Shown here: in pieces, positions 8,329-16,548 of the stretch
How positions within the stretch are numbered: position 1 is the stretch's first letter
Layout: the number at the start of each line of letters is the position of its first letter
Source of the DNA: Roseateles sp.
GTDB lineage: Bacteria; Pseudomonadota; Gammaproteobacteria; Burkholderiales; Burkholderiaceae_C
Length of the DNA: 58,373 nucleotides
Direction of reading: 5' to 3'
Assembly (NCBI RefSeq): GCF_019237615.1
Contig: NZ_JAFAGT010000067.1
Span: 1-58,373 of the forward strand
The notes under the pieces: model-generated
What the model was told of the DNA's origin: nothing
The model's input: the letters and a program-made list of their open reading frames with translations, nothing else
Database searches by the model: none
Translations under genes and position numbers: made by a program

Positions 8329-9602
8329 GCCGGGACCCCTTGCGCAGGCGCGCTGGCGCGCGGCATGGGCACCCACAGCAGCAGCAGCAGCGCCGGCAGG
8401 CCGCAGACGATGGTCCAGGCGAAGAAGTCCTGGTAGCCCAGCGCCAGCTGGATCTTGCCGCTGATGAACTTGCTGAGGATGAAACCCAACTGCATGACAC
8501 CCGAGCCCAGCGCGTAATGCGCCGTCTGGAAGCGGCCCGGGGCCACGGCTTGCATGATGTAGAGGATCATGCCGACGAAGCCGAAGCCGTAGCCCAGCAT
8601 CTCCAGCCCCACCGCTGCGCCGATATGGAACATGTCCTGCGGCAGCGTGGCGGCGAGGTAGTAGAAGGTCACGTTGGGCACGCACATCGCGAGCAGCAGC
8701 AGCGGCATGGCGCGCCTGAGACCGAGCCGGCTGGTGACCCAGCCCCCCAGCACCGACCCCACGAGGAAGGCCCCCGTGCCCACCCAGCCATACACGTCGG
8801 CGACCTGGCCGGTACTCAGACCCAGGCCGTCCTTGTCGCGCGCCTCGAGCAGGAACAGCGGGCCTATGGTCTGCACCTGGCCCTCGGCCAGGCGGAACAT
8901 GACGATGAACAGCACGGCGCGCCAGATGCCCGGCTTGCGGAAGAAGTCGATGACGACGTCCTTCAGCATCGTGGCCACGCCTGACGCCGTCAGCTCGCTG
9001 TGCGCGGTGCTCAGCGTGCCGGGCAGGAAGCGCGCGTTGTAGGTGGCCAGCACGGCCACCAGGCCCGCCAGCATCAGGAAGACCGCGGACCATGCATTGG
9101 ATGCACCCATCTCCCCTTCCAGGTAGCCCGCCAGCTTCAGCACCACGCCGGTGATGAAGAAGCGCGCCCCGTTGAAGAAGGCGCCCTGCCAGCCCGCGTA
9201 GGCAGCCTGGCGCTTCTGGTCCAGCGACGACATGTAGAGGCCGTCGCAGGCGATGTCGTGGGTGGCCGACGCGTAGGCGATCAGGAACAGCACGATGATG
9301 GCGGCGCCGAACCAGTGCGGCAGCTGCAGGGCCAGCGCCATCAGGCCCAGGCCCGCCGCGCCCACGTACTGCGCCGCGACGACGATGAGCTTCTTGCTGC
9401 GCGCCAGCTCCAGGAAGGGGCTCCACAGCGGCTTGATGGCCCAGGCCAGGCCCAGCACCGCCGTCCATTCCGCGATCGTGTCGTTGGCCACGCCCAGGTT
9501 CTTGAACATCAGGCCCGCGATGAGCATGACGACGAAGAACTGCATGCCCTGCACGAAGTACAGGGTGGGCACCCACCGCATCGGCGTCTTGACCTGGTCC
9601 AT
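8325..9602 (-). CDS. MFS transporter, AmpG-like, likely GlcNAc or chitobiose permease
   Basis: 425-residue inner-membrane protein with about 12 hydrophobic segments. The motif SATHDIACDGLYM after TM4 matches the QDIxxD-type loop of AmpG/SLC33 transporters. AmpG itself imports muropeptides containing GlcNAc, which suits this operon. The product probably brings GlcNAc or chitobiose across the inner membrane before phosphorylation by NagK. The start overlaps the nagZ stop as TGATG. The exact sugar form cannot be read from sequence; the name NagP is sometimes used for permeases in this position but belongs to a different family. Confidence 0.85.
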   Translation of the reverse strand: MDQVKTPMRWVPTLYFVQGMQFFVVMLIAGLMFKNLGVANDTIAEWTAVLGLAWAIKPLWSPFLELARSKKLIVVAAQYVGAAGLGLMALALQLPHWFGAAIIVLFLIAYASATHDIACDGLYMSSLDQKRQAAYAGWQGAFFNGARFFITGVVLKLAGYLEGEMGASNAWSAVFLMLAGLVAVLATYNARFLPGTLSTAHSELTASGVATMLKDVVIDFFRKPGIWRAVLFIVMFRLAEGQVQTIGPLFLLEARDKDGLGLSTGQVADVYGWVGTGAFLVGSVLGGWVTSRLGLRRAMPLLLLAMCVPNVTFYYLAATLPQDMFHIGAAVGLEMLGYGFGFVGMILYIMQAVAPGRFQTAHYALGSGVMQLGFILSKFISGKIQLALGYQDFFAWTIVCGLPALLLLLWVPMPRASAPAQGVPA

Positions 9603-11074
9603 CACTGCAGTCCCTGCGGCGCGCGGCCGCTGGCCTGGGCGCGGCCTTCCAGCCAGGCCTTGACGCCCGCCAACGCGCCGGGCGCAAAACCCCAGCTCAG
9701 CAGCGTCGGGCCGGCCACGTCCAGCGCCTGGTAGGGGTTCCACAGCGACAGGTGCAGGTCGGGCCGCCACTCGGCAGCGGCCAGGCCGTAGCGGGCGCGG
9801 CGCGTTGACACCAGCACATTGACGCGCCCGTCGCGCGGGACCGTCGCCCAGTCCAGTTTGGCGATGTCGTCCACCACCTGCACCTGCGCGTCGGTGAAGG
9901 CGTCGAACAGCGCCACGGCCTGGCGACCGGTGGGGCCGGCTTCGGAGACCATGTCGGTCGGCACGTCGCCCTGCACGATGACACGGATGGGCGCGTCCAG
10001 CGCCGGCGGCGCGGCGCCGCGCAGCGCGGTCAGGCCGGCGGCCCAGGCCTGGGCCATCAGCGCATGGTCGGCGGCGCGGGCGGCCGCGTCGTCCACCGCG
10101 CGAGCCGGATAGGCAGCGGCCAGCCGGTCCAGGCGGGCATTGGCCGTCTCACCCTGCTGGCGGGTCAGGCGGCCGTCCGCGAAGGCCTCGCGCAGCGCGT
10201 TGATGGCCACGAGCTGCTCTTCCTGTGATCCCTGGGCCAGCACCATGTCGGCGCCGGCAGCGATGGCCATGACTGCCGACTTCGCGTAGCCGAAGCGCTC
10301 CGCCACCGCCTTCATCATCAGCGCATCGGTGATGACGACGCCGTCGTAGCCCAGATCCCGGCGCAGGATGCCGTCCAGCAGCGCGGGGCTCAGCGTGGCT
10401 GGACGCTCGCCGTCCAGCTGCGGATAGACGATGTGGGCCGTCATCATGGCGGGGGCCTCGCCCGCCAGCGCCTTGAAGGGGCGCAGCTCCAGCGCATCCA
10501 GCTCGGCGCGCGACTTGTCGACGGTGGGCAGCGCGTGGTGCGAGTCCACATGCGTGTCGCCATGGCCGGGGAAATGCTTCACGCAGCAGGCCACGCCCTC
10601 GCGCAGCGAGCCCTGCATCCAGGCCCGCGCCAGGCGCGTGACTTCGTCAGCGTCGCTGGAGAAGCTGCGCTCGCCGATGACGGGGTTGGCAGGGTTGTTG
10701 TTGACGTCCAGCACCGGCGCGAAATTCCAGTTGATGCCCAGCGACCTCAGCCCGCGCGCCACCGCCGCGCCCACGGCCTCGGCGCGCGCCGCGTCGCCGC
10801 CCGCGCCCAGTGCCATCGCCGACGGCGGCTGCGGCAGGAAGGTGGCCCGCACGACGGCGCCGCCCTCCTGGTCGATGCCGATCAGCGCCTCGGGGCCCAG
10901 CACCTGGATGAGGTCGCGCATCAGCGCCCCGACCTCGTCCTCGCTGCCGAGGTTCTTGCGAAACAGGCAGACCGAGCGGATCCTCTGCTCGCGCAGGAAG
11001 GCCGCGGTCTCGGCGTCGAGGGCAGTGCCGGGGATGTCGACCATCACCAGACGGCCGGGATCGAAGGTGCTCAT
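9602..11074 (-). CDS. nagZ: Beta-N-acetylhexosaminidase, GH3 (NagZ-like)
   Basis: 490 residues and no signal peptide, so probably cytoplasmic. It removes terminal GlcNAc from chitooligosaccharides or muropeptides. The NagZ hallmark KHFPGHG at 166-172 is followed by D177 and H179, the His/Asp acid-base dyad loop. The nucleophile is D250 in VITDALMMKA. E. coli NagZ is about 340 residues, so this protein carries an extra C-terminal domain of roughly 150 residues, as in two-domain GH3 enzymes. It starts 2 bp after the SIS gene and is coupled to the transporter downstream. Confidence 0.93.
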   Translation of the reverse strand: MSTFDPGRLVMVDIPGTALDAETAAFLREQRIRSVCLFRKNLGSEDEVGALMRDLIQVLGPEALIGIDQEGGAVVRATFLPQPPSAMALGAGGDAARAEAVGAAVARGLRSLGINWNFAPVLDVNNNPANPVIGERSFSSDADEVTRLARAWMQGSLREGVACCVKHFPGHGDTHVDSHHALPTVDKSRAELDALELRPFKALAGEAPAMMTAHIVYPQLDGERPATLSPALLDGILRRDLGYDGVVITDALMMKAVAERFGYAKSAVMAIAAGADMVLAQGSQEEQLVAINALREAFADGRLTRQQGETANARLDRLAAAYPARAVDDAAARAADHALMAQAWAAGLTALRGAAPPALDAPIRVIVQGDVPTDMVSEAGPTGRQAVALFDAFTDAQVQVVDDIAKLDWATVPRDGRVNVLVSTRRARYGLAAAEWRPDLHLSLWNPYQALDVAGPTLLSWGFAPGALAGVKAWLEGRAQASGRAPQGLQ

Positions 11075-11076
11075 GA

Positions 11077-12111
11077 TCAGTGCGTTTTCGTGACTTTGGC
11101 GAGGTTGGGCGGAACGTCAGGATTGAAGCCGCGCGCACGCGCCAGCGCTTCGACCATGGGATAGAAGCTCTGCACCAGCGCGATGGGGTCGAGGTCTTCG
11201 CTGCCGGTCGTCGCCAGCGGCAACAGCTCGATGCCTGGCGCGCAGCGCGTGCCAAGGGGCGCGGCCAGCAGCACACGGCCGCCACGGCTGCTCATCTCCT
11301 CGGCGATGGCCAGCAGGCCCGCCTGGGCCGGGCCGCGCGGCGCGAAGACCAGCAGCGGATAGCCGTCGCGCACCAGCGCCATGGGGCCATGCTTGACCTC
11401 GGCGCCGGAGAAAGCCTCGGCCTGGATGCCGCAGGTCTCCTTGAGCTTGAGTGCCGCCTCCATGGCCACAGCCAGGCCAGTGCCACGGCCCAGCACGAAC
11501 AGGCGATCCTCGTCCTTCAGCACCGGCAGCGCGGCGCTCCAATCCAGCTTGGCAGCCTGCTCCAGCGCGATGGGCAGCACGTTCAACGCGGCGCGCAGCG
11601 CATCGTCCTGCTGCCATGCAGCCACGACGCGGGCGCCGGCGACGAGCTGGGCGATGTAGCTCTTGGTCGCGGCCACGCTCTTCTCCGGGCCCGCGTGCAG
11701 CTCGAACACATGCTCGGCGGCGGCGGCCAGCGGCGAGCCGCCGGCGTTGACAAAGGCCACCGTACGCGCGCCGCCTTCGCGGAAGAATTTCGTCGGCGCG
11801 ATCAGGTCGGGACTCTGGCCCGACTGCGAGAAGGCCAGCGACAGCAGGCCCTCGCAGTGGATGCGGCTCTGGTACAGCGTGATCAGCGACATAGGCAGCG
11901 ACGTGACCAGCCGGCCCAGCCGCGCCATGACCAGATAGGCCAGGTAATGGGCCGCGTGGTCGGAGCTACCGCGCGCGATGGTCAGCACGCTGGTCGGCGG
12001 CTGCTCCTGCAGCGCCTGGCCCAGGCGGGCGTAGCTCATGGGATCGGCCGCCAGCTGGCGCGCCACCACGTCCGGCGCGCTCAGCGCCTCTTCAAGCATC
12101 AACGACGACAT
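11077..12111 (-). CDS. nagB-II: SIS-domain glucosamine-6-phosphate deaminase (NagB-II type)
   Basis: 344 residues with two sugar-isomerase (SIS) domains and no glutaminase domain. The phosphosugar-binding motif SQSGQSPD lies in the first domain. AEVKHGPMALV in the second is typical of the GlmS/NagB-II family. Such proteins convert glucosamine-6-phosphate to fructose-6-phosphate and ammonia in bacteria lacking classical NagB. It sits between nagA and nagZ, exactly where that step is needed. The ATG at 12111 overlaps nagA by 20 bp; an ATG at 12099 is a possible alternative. Confidence 0.9.
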   Translation of the reverse strand: MSSLMLEEALSAPDVVARQLAADPMSYARLGQALQEQPPTSVLTIARGSSDHAAHYLAYLVMARLGRLVTSLPMSLITLYQSRIHCEGLLSLAFSQSGQSPDLIAPTKFFREGGARTVAFVNAGGSPLAAAAEHVFELHAGPEKSVAATKSYIAQLVAGARVVAAWQQDDALRAALNVLPIALEQAAKLDWSAALPVLKDEDRLFVLGRGTGLAVAMEAALKLKETCGIQAEAFSGAEVKHGPMALVRDGYPLLVFAPRGPAQAGLLAIAEEMSSRGGRVLLAAPLGTRCAPGIELLPLATTGSEDLDPIALVQSFYPMVEALARARGFNPDVPPNLAKVTKTH

Positions 12112-13216
12112 CGATCTCTTCACCTTCCACAAACACGCGCCGCAGCTCCAGCCCGGCATTCATCACGACCACATCGGCCCACGCGCCGGCGGCCAGGCGC
12201 CCCCGATCCGCGAGGCCCAGATACTCCGCCGCGGCCGTGGACGTGCGCCACGACGCCTCCACGAGCGGCAACTCCAGGCGCTGCACGAGGTTGCGCAGGG
12301 CTTGATCCATCGTCAGCGCGCTACCGGCCAGCGTGCCGTCGGGCAGACGCACGCCGCCCAGGCACTTGTGCACCATGTGCTCGCCCAGCCGGTAGTGACC
12401 ATCGGGCATGCCGGCGGCGGCGGTCGAATCGGTCACGCAGAACAGACCCGGGATGCAGCGCAGCGCGGCACGGATGGCGCCGGGGTGCACGTGCAGCAAG
12501 TCGGGGATCAGCTCCGCATGCTCGGCATGGGCCATCGCCGCGCCCACCATGCCGGGCTGGCGGTGGTGCAGGCCCGTCATGGCGTTGAACAGATGGGTGA
12601 AGCCGGCCGCGCCGGCCCGCAACGCGGCGACGCCGTCTTCGTAACTGCCGTTGCTGTGGCCGATCTGCACGCGGATGCCGGCATCGCGCAGCGGGCCTAT
12701 CAGCGCGAGATGGCCGGGCATCTCGGGCGCGATCGTCAGTACCTTGATGGGCGCAAGTCCGTTCAGCCGCATCACCTCGTCCAGCGTCGCGGGAATCGCG
12801 TGCGCTGGTTGCGCGCCGAGGCGGCCGGGGCTGATGTAGGGGCCTTCGAGATGCACGCCCAGCACGCGGGCCGACTGCGCGCCGCGCGTGCGGCAGACCG
12901 GCCCCAGCGCACGCAGCGCGGCCTCGATGTCGCTGACAGGCGCCGTCATCGTCGTCGCCAGCAGACTGGTGGTGCCGTGGCCGGCGTGGCGGCGCGCGAT
13001 CGCCGCGATGGCGTCGCCGCCCTCCATGGTGTCGCGGCCACCGCCGCCATGGACATGGGTGTCGATGAAGCCGGGCAGCAGGATGGACCGGCCGCCCTCG
13101 CCGGCGCGCGCCGCGTCGACGGGCCGGCCTTCGACGGCCGCGATGCGGCCATCGGTGATGTCCAGGTGGCCGCTGATCACGCCTCGCGGCGTGACGATGT
13201 CGCCCTCAAGCCGCAT
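12092..13216 (-). CDS. nagA: N-acetylglucosamine-6-phosphate deacetylase
   Basis: 374-residue amidohydrolase that turns GlcNAc-6-phosphate into glucosamine-6-phosphate and acetate. Visible landmarks are the metal HxH in PGFIDTHVHGGGG, the metal Glu in VHLEGPY, QIGHSNGSYEDG, the substrate-loop sequence GFTHLFNAM, and the catalytic Asp in CVTDSTAAAG. The length is normal for the family. The start overlaps the nagR stop as TGATG. Confidence 0.96.
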   Translation of the reverse strand: MRLEGDIVTPRGVISGHLDITDGRIAAVEGRPVDAARAGEGGRSILLPGFIDTHVHGGGGRDTMEGGDAIAAIARRHAGHGTTSLLATTMTAPVSDIEAALRALGPVCRTRGAQSARVLGVHLEGPYISPGRLGAQPAHAIPATLDEVMRLNGLAPIKVLTIAPEMPGHLALIGPLRDAGIRVQIGHSNGSYEDGVAALRAGAAGFTHLFNAMTGLHHRQPGMVGAAMAHAEHAELIPDLLHVHPGAIRAALRCIPGLFCVTDSTAAAGMPDGHYRLGEHMVHKCLGGVRLPDGTLAGSALTMDQALRNLVQRLELPLVEASWRTSTAAAEYLGLADRGRLAAGAWADVVVMNAGLELRRVFVEGEEIDVVVDA

Positions 13217-13944
13217 CAGTCCCGCCTCATTTCGGCGACGAAGTCGTAGTAATCGCTGCGGCAGTAGGAATGTGTCAGCTCCACGGCCTGGCCCGAGGCC
13301 AGGTAGCCCACCCGCGTGATGAAGAGCACCGCGGCACCCAGCGGGATCTCCAGCAGGCCGGCGAGCTTGGCGTCGGCGTTCAGCGCGCGGATGTGCTGCA
13401 GCGCGCGCACCGGCGCACGCTCGCCGAGATGGGCGTAGAGCGAAGCCTCGACCTTCTGCGGGTCGGGCAACACCGACTGCGGCAACACCGACACCTCGTA
13501 GGCCATGACGACCAAGTCCGCCAGCCGCAGCCGCTCCAGGCGCGCGACGCGCTCGCCGCTCTTCAGTTCAAGCGACAGCTGCTCGTCCGGCGCCGCTGGC
13601 GTGAAGCCGCGCAGCAGCCAGCGCGAGCCGGGCACGAAGCCGCGCTGGTGCAGCTCCTCGGAGAAGCTGGTCAACCGCGTCAGCGGCTGCTCCAGCTTGG
13701 GAGCGATGTAGTTGCCCGAGCCGCGCTTGCGGATGATCAGCCCTTGCTCGACAAGGCGGTCAATGGCCTTGCGCGCCGTGACGCGCGACAGCTCCAACTG
13801 CTCAGCCAGCACGCGCTCGCTGGGCAAGGCCTCGTCGGCATGGAAGACACCCTCGCGGATGGCCGTCGCCAGGCTCTGCGCCAGCTGCATGTACAGAGGC
13901 GACGCAGCGTTGGGGTCGGGCTTGAAATCAAAAACGGCGCTCAT
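13216..13944 (-). CDS. nagR: GntR/HutC-family transcriptional regulator, probable NagR
   Basis: 242 residues. An N-terminal winged helix (about 10-75) includes LPSERVLAEQLELSRVTARK. A C-terminal UTRA ligand domain follows. Regulators of this family (DasR, YvoA/NagR, NagQ) sense GlcNAc-6-phosphate or glucosamine-6-phosphate and repress GlcNAc genes. It is encoded second in the operon it presumably controls, which would give autoregulation. The ATGA overlap with nagK indicates coupled translation. Its likely operators are the TGGT-type repeats upstream of nagK. Confidence 0.9.
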   Translation of the reverse strand: MSAVFDFKPDPNAASPLYMQLAQSLATAIREGVFHADEALPSERVLAEQLELSRVTARKAIDRLVEQGLIIRKRGSGNYIAPKLEQPLTRLTSFSEELHQRGFVPGSRWLLRGFTPAAPDEQLSLELKSGERVARLERLRLADLVVMAYEVSVLPQSVLPDPQKVEASLYAHLGERAPVRALQHIRALNADAKLAGLLEIPLGAAVLFITRVGYLASGQAVELTHSYCRSDYYDFVAEMRRD

Positions 13945-14849
13945 GCGTGTGTCGTGACTTGCTGTTGGATCAACCAGAGCGCGCCGCTGGCGGCATCGCC
14001 CCGGGGCTCGACGCGGCGGGCCTGAAGGGCCGGGCTGAGGCGGTTGCCAAGACGCAGCGCGATGCTGCCGGCCAGGGCCAGCGGCAGCGTGGGGTGGACG
14101 GCCGCGGCCAGCGCGTCCAGCGCCCGCGCGGCTTCGGCCAACAGCGCTGCCGCGGCGGGGTCGCCGGCCTCGTGCTCGAACACCAGCGGCGCGAGGCCGG
14201 CATAGCCGCCCTGCCCCGCCCGGGCGCAGAACGCCAGCAACTCCTCGCGCGTGCCGCCGGCCTGGCGGCGCACGGCCTGCACCAGTTCACCGGCCGCGGC
14301 GCGGCCGTCGTGAGCGGCTTGGGCCAGCTTCATGGCCTGCTGGCCCAGCCAGGCGCCACTGCCCTCGTCGCCGATCTGCCAGCCCCAACCACCGACCATG
14401 CGCCGGCTGCCGTCCGGCAGCAAGGCCTCGGCGACCGAGCCCGTGCCCGAGATCAGCAGCGCGCCGGGCTCGCCACCATGGGCGCCGAGCAGGGCCGCCA
14501 GGCCGTCGGTGACGAGGGTGAAGCGCGCCACGCCGGGATCGGCCGCGATGAAGGCCTGCAACTGCGCCGGCACGCCGGTGCCGGACAGCCCCAGGCCTAG
14601 GCCGCAATGGCTCAGCTCCAGCCCCGGCACTCCGGCTGCGGCAATCGCTTCGGCGATATGTCGCCAGGCCTGCTCGGCGCCCTGACCCAGTGCCGACGCA
14701 CCCGCCTCGCCGCGGCCCAGGATGCGCCCCTGGGCGTCCGCCACGAGGGCCCGGGTGCTGGTGCCCCCGCCGTCGATGCCGACCCAGTGCCGCACGGGGC
14801 GGCTGGACGTTCGGGAAGTGAGGAGGGAGGAGGCGAGGACGAGCGGCAT
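13941..14849 (-). CDS. nagK: N-acetylglucosamine kinase, BadF/BadG/BcrA/BcrD ATPase family
   Basis: 302 residues with the ASKHA fold. The phosphate-1 loop is WVGIDGGGTSTRALV (about 22-36). The phosphate-2/adenosine motif is LLISGTGSVA. GGWGWQIGDEGSGAW is characteristic of BadF-type GlcNAc and glucosamine kinases. It would phosphorylate imported GlcNAc at O6 to give the NagA substrate. It is the first gene of the operon. The ATG at 14849 has no clear Shine-Dalgarno, and about 20 N-terminal residues precede the conserved core, so a later start is possible. Confidence 0.9.
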   Translation of the reverse strand: MPLVLASSLLTSRTSSRPVRHWVGIDGGGTSTRALVADAQGRILGRGEAGASALGQGAEQAWRHIAEAIAAAGVPGLELSHCGLGLGLSGTGVPAQLQAFIAADPGVARFTLVTDGLAALLGAHGGEPGALLISGTGSVAEALLPDGSRRMVGGWGWQIGDEGSGAWLGQQAMKLAQAAHDGRAAAGELVQAVRRQAGGTREELLAFCARAGQGGYAGLAPLVFEHEAGDPAAAALLAEAARALDALAAAVHPTLPLALAGSIALRLGNRLSPALQARRVEPRGDAASGALWLIQQQVTTHA

Positions 14850-14868
14850 GGTCGACGGGAATCAGTCG

Positions 14869-14920
14869 ATACCACTCTAATACCAACGACTGGGGTCGTC
14901 AATTGGTTTTAAACTGGTCT
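14869..14920. promoter_or_regulatory. Candidate NagR operator region upstream of nagK
   Basis: ATACCA occurs at 14869-14874 and 14880-14885. TTGGT (14903) and ACTGGTCT (14913-14920) are also 11 bp apart, so each pair lies on one helix face. ACTGGTCTA matches the first nine bases of the DasR-type dre consensus. The lower G+C also suits a promoter. Binding by the adjacent NagR is an inference. Confidence 0.45.
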
Positions 14921-14993
14921 ACGGCCGCACGAATGGGCTCGGGATCCGCTCCATCCCGGGGGCGGCGGGCGCTCGGAATCGACAAGAATACCA

Positions 14994-16493
14994 GTGAGAA
15001 ACCAACCCGCTACATCCGGACCTGCCGCCGTGTTCACTCTCCTACCCGCCGCCAGCGGGGCCCTGGCCGAGACGCTGGGCCGCATTGCCCGCGTCGCCCA
15101 GCGCCACCCGGCGGCGGCCGACAGCCTGCTGCAGGCGCTGTGCGCGCATGCCGCCGCGGTCGGCGACGTGGCGGCCGGCGTGGACGCCCTCTACGCCCGC
15201 TTCGGCCTGCTGGAGCCCCGCGGCCACGCGCTGGAGCTGTTGCCGGCGCTGGAGCAGGCCGGCGCGCGGGCGGCCGCGGGCCATTTCCCGGTGCAGGCAG
15301 CGCGCGTCTGCGAGGCGCTGGGGCGCATCGCCTACCAGCAAGGCGAATACCAGCTCGCCAGCGAGCAATGGTCCCGCGCGCTGGACCTCGCGGAGGTCAG
15401 CGGCCATCTGCAGACCGGCGTGGCCGCGCGCATCGGCCTGGGCCAGATCCACTACGCGCAGGCCGACTGGGCCCGCGGGCTGCGCCAGATGCGAGATGCC
15501 GGCGAGCACCTTGCCGGTGCCGACGACAGCTACCTGGCCGCCAAGCTGGCCCTGAACATCGGCGTCGGCAGCTTCGAGACCGGCGACCTGCCGGCCGCCG
15601 AGCGCCACTTCAGCCATGGCTTGGCCGCGGCGCGGCGTGGCGGCCACCGCGTGTTCGAGGCCGAGGCGCACTGGCACCTGGCGCGCGCGGCCCTGGCCCG
15701 CCAGCGCATGGACTGGGCCGTGGCCGACTGCCGCCTCGCGCTCGACATCGCCACACGCCATGGCTATCCCTGGCTGGAGGCGGCCGCCAGCCGCACCTGG
15801 ACGGAGATCGCGCTGGCCCGCGGCGACAACGCCGCCGCCGTGCGCTCCACGCGCCACGGCCTCTCGCTGGCCCAACGCATCCAGGCCCGTGCCCAGGCGC
15901 GCCAGGCCCATCTGCAGTTGGCCCAGTTGCTGCAGGCCGAGGGCGACGCACCCGGCGCGCTGGAGCATCTCTGGCAGCACCTGGCCCTGCAGTCCGAGAT
16001 CGAGCGCCTGAGCCTGCCGGCCCGAGCCGCGCTGGCCGCGCCGCCGCCCGGGGACGGCGGTGCACCGGTCACGCCGGAGGAGCGGCTGCTGCAGTTGTGC
16101 GGCCGGCGCCAGCGCTTGGCCACGCTGCCGCCGCCGGAGGCACTGGCCGAGTTGAAGGCCACCTGCACGCGCATCCTGGGCCTGACCGGCGTAATCCGCT
16201 GGCAGCTCGGCGACGGCGGCCTGAGCGCCGTGCAGCAGCCGCGCTATCTGGACCTGCTGACCCGCCACGGCGCGCCGCTGGCGCTGCCCGATGCGGCCCT
16301 GCACCCCTGCCACGCCGAGCTCGCCGGCCTGGCGGGCGCGGCCGAGGCACGCATCGAGGTGCCGCTGTACGACGGCAGTCAACTCGCCGGTGCGCTGTGG
16401 CTGGTGGACGCGCGCGCCACGCGAGCCTGGACGCGGCAGGAGCTTCTGATCGCCAGCCAGTTGGCGCTGCTGTTCGAGGCCATCGGGCGCTGA
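14994..16493 (+). CDS. TPR-repeat protein with C-terminal GAF-like region
   Basis: 499 residues, Ala/Leu-rich and helical. Residues from about 45 to 340 look like consecutive tetratricopeptide repeats; the clearest are around ALGRIAYQQGEYQLASEQWS and AERHFSHGLAAARRGG. The last 150 residues, ending in TRQELLIASQLALLFEAIGR, resemble the helix closing a GAF domain. No helix-turn-helix, GGDEF or kinase domain follows, so no output domain is visible. The start is taken as GTG 14994; GTG 15030 is an alternative. It is divergent from nagK across the candidate operator. Function unknown. Confidence 0.75.
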   Translation: MRNQPATSGPAAVFTLLPAASGALAETLGRIARVAQRHPAAADSLLQALCAHAAAVGDVAAGVDALYARFGLLEPRGHALELLPALEQAGARAAAGHFPVQAARVCEALGRIAYQQGEYQLASEQWSRALDLAEVSGHLQTGVAARIGLGQIHYAQADWARGLRQMRDAGEHLAGADDSYLAAKLALNIGVGSFETGDLPAAERHFSHGLAAARRGGHRVFEAEAHWHLARAALARQRMDWAVADCRLALDIATRHGYPWLEAAASRTWTEIALARGDNAAAVRSTRHGLSLAQRIQARAQARQAHLQLAQLLQAEGDAPGALEHLWQHLALQSEIERLSLPARAALAAPPPGDGGAPVTPEERLLQLCGRRQRLATLPPPEALAELKATCTRILGLTGVIRWQLGDGGLSAVQQPRYLDLLTRHGAPLALPDAALHPCHAELAGLAGAAEARIEVPLYDGSQLAGALWLVDARATRAWTRQELLIASQLALLFEAIGR

Positions 16494-16548
16494 GCGCCTC
16501 GGCCGATTCACGGCCTTTTCACGCCCGCGTGACAAGCTTGCGACGGAG

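Noticed and set aside
7480-9687. A 735-codon minus-strand frame as one long protein
   Set aside because: Only its last 282 codons are real (the GH16-like protein). The front part is an out-of-frame shadow of the MFS transporter.
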